Assembly: GCA_017420455.1 (NCBI GenBank)
Contig: JAFOJB010000401.1
Location: 1 to 10,281, forward strand
Origin: Blautia sp.
GTDB lineage: Bacteria > Bacillota > Clostridia > Lachnospirales > Lachnospiraceae
Direction of reading: 5' to 3'
DNA length: 10,281 bases
Both the position numbers and the translations under genes were made by a program. A model generated the notes under the pieces. The model made no database searches. It saw only the letters and a program-made list of their open reading frames with translations, and had not been told where the DNA came from. This document shows positions 6,475 through 10,281 of this stretch, one piece after another. Each line of letters begins with the position of its first letter. Position 1 is the first letter of the stretch.

Positions 6475-6475
6475 A

Positions 6476-6513
6476 GAATTATATCCCTTTCCTTGAATTA
6501 TATCCCTTTCCTT
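6476..6513 (-). repeat. Perfect 19-bp tandem duplication carrying a TATAAT and a Shine-Dalgarno
   Basis: Two identical copies of GAATTATATCCCTTTCCTT (given strand) lie at 6476-6494 and 6495-6513. Read on the minus strand, each unit is AAGGAAAGGGATATAATTC, so both the purine-rich ribosome-binding sequence and a perfect TATAAT hexamer are duplicated. The copy next to the ATG supplies the ribosome binding site of the secreted-protein gene. TATAAT of the distal copy (6497-6502) with TTGATG (6518-6523) and a 15-bp spacer could be a weak promoter starting just before the proximal copy. Confidence 0.85.
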
Positions 6514-6525
6514 CTCTCATCAATG

Positions 6526-6600
6526 ACTCCGGCGCAGGAGTACGTTTCCATAAACGTGGATGCATGAATGTGAATGCACAATGTCTTTCTGCACCGGAGT
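6526..6600 (-). ncRNA. Predicted structured RNA element: three-way junction with an alternative hairpin
   Basis: On the minus strand ACTCCGGTGCAG (6600-6589) pairs over 12 positions with CTGCGCCGGAGT (6537-6526), including one G-U pair; on the plus strand that pair would be an A-C mismatch. Enclosed are TGCAT/ATGCA (6574-6578 with 6561-6565, 8-base loop) and ACGTTT/AAACGT (6552-6557 with 6542-6547, 4-base loop). The closing helix competes with a local hairpin ACTCC-TGCGCC-GGAGT (6526-6541). I match it to no known riboswitch class. It could be a 5' leader switch for the downstream gene, a small RNA, or a palindromic repeat element without coding role. Confidence 0.4.
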
Positions 6601-6618
6601 GATCCGTAACTCCATTGT

Positions 6619-6648
6619 ACTATATTCCCTTCATTTTTAATAGCCCAA
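6619..6648 (-). promoter_or_regulatory. Possible promoter upstream of the structured leader
   Basis: Minus-strand TTGGGC (6643-6648) and TATAGT (6619-6624) are separated by 18 bp; a TACAAT lies next to the latter. A start near 6612 would put the structured element at the very beginning of the transcript. The -35 box matches only its first three bases, so this is tentative. Confidence 0.3.
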
Positions 6649-6649
6649 A

Positions 6650-6693
6650 TTAAAAGAAGAACCCTGATCCGCGCCTGCAGGACTGCGGTTCAG
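6650..6693 (-). terminator. Second, weaker terminator-like hairpin after tRNA-Lys
   Basis: On the minus strand CTGA-A-CCGC (6693-6685) and GCGG-A-TCAG (6672-6664) form a nine-position stem with one internal A-A mismatch, followed by GGTTCTTCTTTTA. The T tract is interrupted and starts a few bases after the stem, so this is a backup terminator at best. Confidence 0.45.
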
Positions 6694-6706
6694 TTTCTAC
6701 AGAAAT

Positions 6707-6753
6707 AAAAAAAGCACCGTCCCCGGCATTCTCATTTATGCCAGAAACGATAC
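6707..6753 (-). terminator. Rho-independent terminator of tRNA-Lys
   Basis: Read on the minus strand, GTATCGTTTCTGGCAT (6753-6738) pairs over all 16 positions with ATGCCGGGGACGGTGC (6729-6714) when G-U pairs are counted, around an 8-base loop, followed at once by seven T (6713-6707). On the plus strand the wobbles become A-C mismatches, so the terminator acts only on minus-strand transcripts. It begins six bases after the tRNA discriminator base. Confidence 0.88.
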
Positions 6754-6758
6754 TTTCA

Positions 6759-6831
6759 TGCGCCTTCAGGGGCTCGAACCCTGGACACCCTGATTAAGAG
6801 TCAGGTGCTCTACCAACTGAGCTAAAGGCGC
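6759..6831 (-). tRNA. tRNA-Lys (anticodon CTT)
   Basis: The minus strand folds into a complete cloverleaf: acceptor stem GCGCCTT/AAGGCGC; D arm GCTC-AGTTGGTA-GAGC; anticodon arm CCTGA-CTCTTAA-TCAGG with anticodon CTT; variable loop GTGTC with G at position 46; T arm CAGGG-TTCGAGC-CCCTG; discriminator A at 6759. The 3' CCA is not encoded (TGA follows), so it must be added by the CCA-adding enzyme. No good promoter lies in the 47 bases before it, so it is probably read through from trmB and then processed. Confidence 0.97.
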
Positions 6832-6838
6832 TTATTAT

Positions 6839-6865
6839 GTTGAAGAACTTTCGTTCCGTCTCAAC
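6839..6865 (-). other. Intercistronic hairpin between trmB and tRNA-Lys
   Basis: On the minus strand GTTGA (6865-6861) pairs with TCAAC (6843-6839), and GGAAC with GTTCT, around a GAAA tetraloop; a three-base GAC bulge separates the two helices on the 5' side. No T run follows, so it would not stop transcription. It lies seven bases before the tRNA 5' end and could guide precursor cleavage or protect the trmB mRNA end. Confidence 0.5.
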
Positions 6866-6878
6866 AAATGGTATTCTA

Positions 6879-7571
6879 CTACTCCGTTGGTGGAATGTCA
6901 ATACTTTTTTTTATTTTCTGAATGATCATTTTACAGATCGGTTTCCCCTCTGCGCTGAACTTTTCTTCATACTCCGTCATCACATTTCCCCGGAGCAGCT
7001 CCGGGTCATGATGAATGTCCCTGGTAAAGGCAAGGACCGCCCAGCCGGATTCTCTGGCTTCCTCCAGCGAAAAATCGAACAGCGGCTGATTATCTGTCTT
7101 GAATTCTACGATTCCTCCCGGAACCAGGATCTTTTCATAGCGGGAAAGAAATTCCCTGGAGGTCAGTCTTCTTTTATCATGTCTGGCCTTTGGCCAGGGA
7201 TCCGAAAAGTTCAGATAGATTTTTTCCACTTCATTCTCTGAGAAGATTTCCGGGAGAAGGCGGGCGTCCTCCCGCACGAACAGAAGATTGGAGCAGTCCC
7301 TTCCCTGTTCCTCCAGCTCGCTTCTCTTCTGGAGTGCCCTCAGAAGCACACTGCTGTACATTTCAATTCCCAGATAATTGATCTCCGGGTTCAGGGCAGA
7401 AAGCTCCATAAGGAATCTCCCCTTTCCCATTCCCACTTCTATGTGCAGCGGACGTCCCTTTCCTCCCGGGAACCGTTCCTCCCAGTTCCCACGGTACTGC
7501 TGCGGCTCATCCACTACATATGGGCTCCTCACCATTTCTTCCTTTGCCCCTGGTATATTTCTCAGCCTCAT
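6879..7571 (-). CDS. trmB: tRNA (guanine-46-N7)-methyltransferase TrmB
   Basis: A 230-residue Rossmann-fold methyltransferase that uses S-adenosylmethionine to make m7G at position 46 in the variable loop of tRNAs. Seen: MRLRNIPGAKE at the N-terminus, as in Firmicute TrmB; SAM-binding EVGMGKGRF at 45-53; Glu70 in GIE; Asp102 in REDAR; the TrmB hallmark NFSDPWPKARHDKRR at 121-135; Thr159-Asp160; and TEYEEKF at 199-205, the conserved substrate/catalytic region. The length is normal. ATG 7571 is the start because the N-terminal motif begins exactly there; AAGGAAAGGA lies about 12 bases upstream, a rather long spacing. It sits directly before tRNA-Lys, a possible substrate. An inverted repeat lies just upstream of its ribosome binding site. 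TrmB is a non-essential housekeeping enzyme in most bacteria. Confidence 0.96.
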   Translation of the reverse strand: MRLRNIPGAKEEMVRSPYVVDEPQQYRGNWEERFPGGKGRPLHIEVGMGKGRFLMELSALNPEINYLGIEMYSSVLLRALQKRSELEEQGRDCSNLLFVREDARLLPEIFSENEVEKIYLNFSDPWPKARHDKRRLTSREFLSRYEKILVPGGIVEFKTDNQPLFDFSLEEARESGWAVLAFTRDIHHDPELLRGNVMTEYEEKFSAEGKPICKMIIQKIKKSIDIPPTE

Positions 7572-7596
7572 AGGGTTTCGTTGTCCTTTCCTTCTT

Positions 7597-7635
7597 TTTC
7601 AGATATTTTAATTAAACTTGTATTATTATCTGAAA
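7597..7635. promoter_or_regulatory. 9-bp inverted repeat upstream of trmB (possible operator)
   Basis: TTTCAGATA (7597-7605) and TATCTGAAA (7627-7635) are perfect inverted copies with 21 bases between, a centre-to-centre distance of 30 bp or about three helical turns. It lies directly upstream of the trmB ribosome binding site and its right arm overlaps the GATAAT that might serve as a -10 box. It could be an operator or an mRNA leader hairpin. Confidence 0.4.
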
Positions 7636-7699
7636 GTTTGTGTGATTTGTCCTGTCAAGATGTTTTTTTATTTTTCTGTCACATTTTTTAAATTTATGC

Positions 7700-7833
7700 T
7701 TATTCACCAAAACACCTGTTTTCATTTCTTCTTGTGGAAAACCAGTGGAAAACCGTTTTTTTGGTGGATAATGTGGATAACTTTGTGTATAACTGTGTTT
7801 TCAAGGGTTGTCTGAAGGCCAGAATGTGGATAA
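7700..7833 (-). other. DnaA-box cluster (possible replication origin or DnaA-binding cluster)
   Basis: Three perfect TTATNCACA boxes on the minus strand: TTATCCACA at 7772-7780, TTATACACA at 7784-7792 and TTATCCACA at 7825-7833. One-mismatch boxes in the same orientation: TTATCCACC at 7763-7771 and TTTTCCACA at 7733-7741. A two-mismatch TTTTCCACT lies at 7744-7752. One opposite-strand near-match, TTATTCACC, lies at 7700-7708. Boxes at 7763, 7772 and 7784 are nearly contiguous. AT-rich DNA lies on both sides. This density does not arise by chance in coding-like DNA and is typical of bacterial oriC or DnaA-binding clusters. No dnaA or dnaN is in the window. Confidence 0.75.
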
Positions 7834-8007
7834 CTCGGTTCACAATTTTGAAACAATTTTAATTTTTTCTTATTATTTGTGAAACTTGTCCAAACTCATC
7901 CGAAGTCATTCTCCCCTGCCCGGAACCCGATTCTGAATATTCCGATTATACTGCTGCAGAAGAACCTTGTCCGCGTCTGCAGGACGCAAAGCCCTTTGGC
8001 CGGGGAC

Positions 8008-8033
8008 AAAAATCCTTCTGAAATCCGTCAGGA
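8008..8033 (-). terminator. Weak terminator-like hairpin just after trxB
   Basis: On the minus strand TCC-TGA (8033-8028) pairs with TCA-GGA (about 8021-8013) with a GAA bulge on the 3' side, followed by five T (8012-8008). The stem is short and bulged, so termination would be partial. Confidence 0.3.
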
Positions 8034-8035
8034 CA

Positions 8036-9013
8036 TCAGACACTCTGAAAACGCATGCGGCCCCGGACGGTCCGCAGCAGCCTGCAGACGGACGCCACGG
8101 CGTTTGCCCCGTCAGAGACTGCCGTCACTACCTGGCGAAGCTGCTTTGTCCTGACATCGCCCGCCGCAAAAATTCCTTCTGCCGAAGACGCGCAGTCTTC
8201 CCCTGCGGCAATATAGCCGGCTTCATCCAGCTTCACAAGGCTTTTCAGCAGTCCGGAATTCGGCTCCATTCCCACGGCAATAAACACACCCTCTGCCGGC
8301 AGAAAGGTTTCCTCTGCCGCTTCCGGGAGCCCCTTTGAAATACGGATTCCCTTTACCGCGTCCTCCCCGACAATCTCCTGCGGCCTGGTATTCCACAGGA
8401 TCTCGATGTTCTCTGTGTTCATCACCAGCTCCTGCAGAATATTGTCCGCTCTCAGGGAAGCTCTTCGATGCAGCAGATAAACCTTCCTGCACAGCCTGGA
8501 AAGGAACAGCGCCTCCTCGCAGGCCGTATTGCCTCCGCCGACCACTGCGACGTTCATCTCCTTATAAAACGCGCCGTCGCAGGTAGCGCAGTACGAAACC
8601 CCCATTCCGGAAAACTTCTCTTCTCCCGGAATCTGAAGCTTTCTGTGGGAAGCTCCCGCGGCATAGATCAGCGTCTTCGCCAGATACTCATTTTTCTTTG
8701 TTCTGATGATCTTACAGCGTCCGGAAAAACCTGCTTCCCCTTCCTGCGTCTCTGCAACAGAAAGGACCTTTTCCCGCACAGGCTCCATTCCCAGCTTTTT
8801 CGCGTGCTCTGCCAGCAGCTCTCCCAGTTCCTGTCCGGAACGGCCCGGAAGCCCCGGATAGTTGTCCACCAGAGCACTGTCCGCGATCTGTCCCCCCTGG
8901 ATAAAGCTGCTGTCGATCCAGAGCGTGCAGAGCCTGGCCCTGGCGGCATAAATTGCCGCCGACTGGCCTGCAGGCCCCGCTCCTATGATGATCAAATCAT
9001 ACACATCTGCCAT
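8036..9013 (-). CDS. trxB: Thioredoxin reductase TrxB
   Basis: A 325-residue flavoprotein of the low-molecular-weight thioredoxin reductase family, which passes electrons from NADPH through FAD to thioredoxin. Seen: FAD-binding IIGAGPAG ending at residue 16; redox-active CATC at 142-145; NADPH-binding VVGGGNTA at 157-164; HRRASLRA at 182-189, the family's NADPH 2'-phosphate motif; and GDVRTKQLRQVVTAVSDGANA at 285-305, the second FAD motif. All key residues are present. ATG 9013 has GGAGA about nine bases upstream and fits the family N-terminus. The C-terminal end (VCRLLRTVRGRMRFQSV) is basic and some 10-15 residues longer than usual. It follows the hydroxyacid dehydrogenase by 93 bp in the same direction with no clear terminator between, so both may share a transcript. 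With no trxA in view, its partner could be a thioredoxin elsewhere. Confidence 0.95.
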   Translation of the reverse strand: MADVYDLIIIGAGPAGQSAAIYAARARLCTLWIDSSFIQGGQIADSALVDNYPGLPGRSGQELGELLAEHAKKLGMEPVREKVLSVAETQEGEAGFSGRCKIIRTKKNEYLAKTLIYAAGASHRKLQIPGEEKFSGMGVSYCATCDGAFYKEMNVAVVGGGNTACEEALFLSRLCRKVYLLHRRASLRADNILQELVMNTENIEILWNTRPQEIVGEDAVKGIRISKGLPEAAEETFLPAEGVFIAVGMEPNSGLLKSLVKLDEAGYIAAGEDCASSAEGIFAAGDVRTKQLRQVVTAVSDGANAVASVCRLLRTVRGRMRFQSV

Positions 9014-9106
9014 TTTACTAATTCTCCGTTTTCTGTCATTTTCCTCTGGGTCCGGTATCTCTGCTTCCGCTTACCGGTATAAGGAATACGCTTTCCTCTG
9101 CTCTTC

Positions 9107-10072
9107 TTAATACCCTTCCTCAAGATCTACCAGACGCTCCAGCTTTCTGCCTTCACAGTAATTTTCCAGATCCCTGCAGAAAAGCTCCACATTTTTCTCT
9201 ACGGTATATTCCAAAGTCATATTTCCGGCTATATGGGGCGTGATCAGAAGATTTCTGCAGTCCCAGATGAAATCATTTTCCGGGATGGGCTCTGTTTCAA
9301 ATACATCCAGGGCAGCGCCTGCAAGCCTGCCTTCCGTCAGCAGCTCTGCCAGCGCGGTCTGGTCGACTGCGCTGCCCCGCCCCACATTGACCAGCACCGC
9401 ATGGGAGGGAAGCATCTCAAGCCTTTCCCGGGACAACAGCCCTTCCGTCCTTCTGGTACCAGGAAGACACATGATCAGAATATCCGTAACCGGAAGGAGT
9501 TTCTCCAGCTCTTCCACCGTACAGACCCTGTCAAATGCCCCTTCCGTACATACACCGCTTCGGTTTACGCCTGTAATGCACAAAGGCACAAATCCGCGGA
9601 GACGTATTGCCGCCTCCTTCCCCAGGTCTCCTGTTCCCAATATGGTGATCCTGCTGCCCCGGATAGAACGGACCGGCAGATTTCTGACCCATTTTTTCTC
9701 CTTCACGATCTTTTCATAATCCATCTGTCTTCGAAGCAGCTCCAGAAGGACCATGCAGATATGCTCGGAGATGGTCACGCCATAAGAACCCCTGGAATTT
9801 GTGAGCAGCAGATCCGTCCGCAGAGGTTTCCCGCCGCGATAGGCGAAATCCACTCCTGCAGCGCCGCTGCAGAACCACTTTGCTTCCTTTGCCGCCAGAA
9901 AAAGCTCTGTCCCCTGTCCATAGACGATCTCCGCATCTGCAGCATCCGGAATTGCTTCCTTCGCGGAAGGAAAAAACCGCGCCGCATATCCGTATCTGCC
10001 AGCGGTTTTCCTGATCTTTTCTTTATTATTTTCTGTAAGTTCAGTATATGCGACGATAATTTTCTTTTCCAT
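9107..10072 (-). CDS. D-isomer-specific 2-hydroxyacid dehydrogenase, NAD(P)-dependent
   Basis: A 321-residue cytosolic oxidoreductase that interconverts a D-2-hydroxy acid and a 2-oxo acid. Seen: nucleotide-binding GTGDLG at 146-151; catalytic Arg232 in VNVGRGSAVD; Glu261 in DVFETEP; His280 in TPHIAGN, the family's Arg-Glu-His triad. The sequence GSYGVTISEHICMVLLELLRR near 95-115 is the usual helix before the nucleotide domain. I chose ATG 10072, with GGAGG seven to eight bases upstream, over upstream in-frame starts at ATG 10090 and TTG 10096, which lie before or within the Shine-Dalgarno. The substrate cannot be told from sequence alone: it lacks the ACT domain of SerA, and may act on a branched or aromatic oxo acid or on glyoxylate/hydroxypyruvate. 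It lies upstream of trxB in the same orientation. Confidence 0.92.
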   Translation of the reverse strand: MEKKIIVAYTELTENNKEKIRKTAGRYGYAARFFPSAKEAIPDAADAEIVYGQGTELFLAAKEAKWFCSGAAGVDFAYRGGKPLRTDLLLTNSRGSYGVTISEHICMVLLELLRRQMDYEKIVKEKKWVRNLPVRSIRGSRITILGTGDLGKEAAIRLRGFVPLCITGVNRSGVCTEGAFDRVCTVEELEKLLPVTDILIMCLPGTRRTEGLLSRERLEMLPSHAVLVNVGRGSAVDQTALAELLTEGRLAGAALDVFETEPIPENDFIWDCRNLLITPHIAGNMTLEYTVEKNVELFCRDLENYCEGRKLERLVDLEEGY

Positions 10073-10222
10073 ATACTGCCCTCCTTTCATGGACAAAACA
10101 GGTTTTTCGGATGCTGCCTTCCTTTTCTATATCAGGACCATGTCAAACAATTCCGATTCCCTTGCCCTGCAGTGAAATCCTTTTCAATGTTACCACAGTC
10201 GAGGAAACGATTCAATTCCATT

Positions 10223-10281
10223 TCACAGTTTCCCTCCTGCCTGTTCCAGGGTAAGGTACAGTTCATCGACGATTGACCACA
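10223..10281 (-). CDS. Possible C-terminal end of an upstream gene (cut by window edge)
   Basis: One minus-strand frame entering from the right edge reads WSIVDELYLTLEQAGGKL before TGA at 10223-10225. The composition looks like a real amphipathic C-terminal helix. Another frame stays open longer (about 49 codons, to TGA near 10136) but looks less protein-like. Too short to identify. The 150 bases between this stop and the dehydrogenase start show no clear terminator; a TTGACA and a TATAGA occur there but only nine bases apart. Confidence 0.3.
   Translation of the reverse strand, partial: WSIVDELYLTLEQAGGKL

Larger units (their letters stand above)
7572..8035. other. 464-bp non-coding region between trxB and trmB with DnaA boxes and AT-rich DNA
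   Basis: This stretch is clearly richer in A and T than the flanking genes, above all 7590-7770 and 7835-7885. It holds, from right to left, a weak terminator-like hairpin after trxB, an unassigned open frame, a cluster of DnaA boxes (7700-7833), AT-rich tracts, and an inverted repeat before trmB. On the minus strand TTGACA (7653-7658) and GATAAT (7625-7630) look like promoter boxes for trmB, but their 22-bp spacing is too long for a normal sigma-70 type promoter. I see no convincing gene in it. Confidence 0.7.

Noticed and set aside
6526..6600. The 75-nt palindromic element as an insertion-sequence-derived miniature element
   Set aside because: No target-site duplication is visible at its ends and only one copy is in the window; not excluded, but a leader RNA fits its position better.
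7572..8035. A CRISPR array or mobile-element end in the AT-rich intergenic region
   Set aside because: The repeats are 9-bp DnaA boxes at irregular spacing, with no constant repeat-spacer pattern, no transposase and no terminal inverted repeats.
7906..8043. A 45-codon minus-strand open frame starting at GTG inside the end of trxB, with a protein-like sequence (includes DFRRIFVPGQRALRPADADK)
   Set aside because: No ribosome binding site, no recognisable family, and such a length is common by chance; it could be a remnant of an older gene, but I cannot support it as a gene.
10097..10222. TTGACA and TATAGA as a promoter for the dehydrogenase
   Set aside because: They are only nine bases apart, far from the usual 16-18, so they cannot act together.
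9233..10276. A 347-codon open frame on the plus strand opposite the dehydrogenase
   Set aside because: It is antisense to a clearly recognised enzyme with its full motif set, is rich in Cys, Arg, His and Pro like antisense translations, and has no ribosome binding site.

Overview
The window looks like chromosomal DNA from a Clostridia-type Firmicute, most likely a Lachnospiraceae gut anaerobe. I infer this from strong AGGAGG-type ribosome binding sites, tightly packed operons, roughly even GC by eye, and the style of the proteins (a secreted protein with two fibronectin type III domains, a compact TrxB, a clostridial-type multi-subunit cation/proton antiporter). No single marker fixes the species. 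Every gene I can support lies on the minus strand, so transcription runs from right to left.

From right to left: (1) an edge fragment that may be the end of a gene, a D-2-hydroxyacid dehydrogenase, and a thioredoxin reductase (trxB). (2) A 464-bp non-coding stretch (7572-8035) holding a dense cluster of DnaA boxes next to AT-rich DNA, with the features of a replication-initiation or DnaA-titration site. (3) trmB (tRNA m7G46 methyltransferase) followed 47 nt later by tRNA-Lys(CTT), which has the G46 target base; two terminator-like hairpins follow. (4) A 280-bp leader region with a structured 75-nt element and a perfect 19-bp tandem duplication carrying both a TATAAT and a Shine-Dalgarno sequence, leading into a secreted protein of unknown function. 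(5) A large Mrp/Mbh-type operon: mrpE, mrpF, mrpG, a DUF4040 (MbhD-like) gene, a fused MbhE-MnhB gene, mrpC, mrpD, and the start of a second MrpD/NuoM-like gene running off the left edge.

The operon encodes the membrane ion-translocating arm shared by Mrp Na+/H+ antiporters and group 4 membrane-bound hydrogenases and their relatives (Mbh/Mbx/Mbs). There is no full-length MrpA; its C-terminal domains appear as separate DUF4040 and MbhE-MnhB proteins, and the two antiporter-like subunits are in tandem. This order resembles the Mbh/Mbx modules more than the classical mrpABCDEFG order, so a redox module could lie beyond the left edge. Three subunits carry unusually long acidic, low-complexity segments, two of them built from in-frame DNA repeats, all predicted to face the cytoplasm.

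The points most worth following up are the DnaA-box cluster, the MrpA-less antiporter module with polyanionic tails, and the non-coding structures before the secreted-protein gene and before mrpE.
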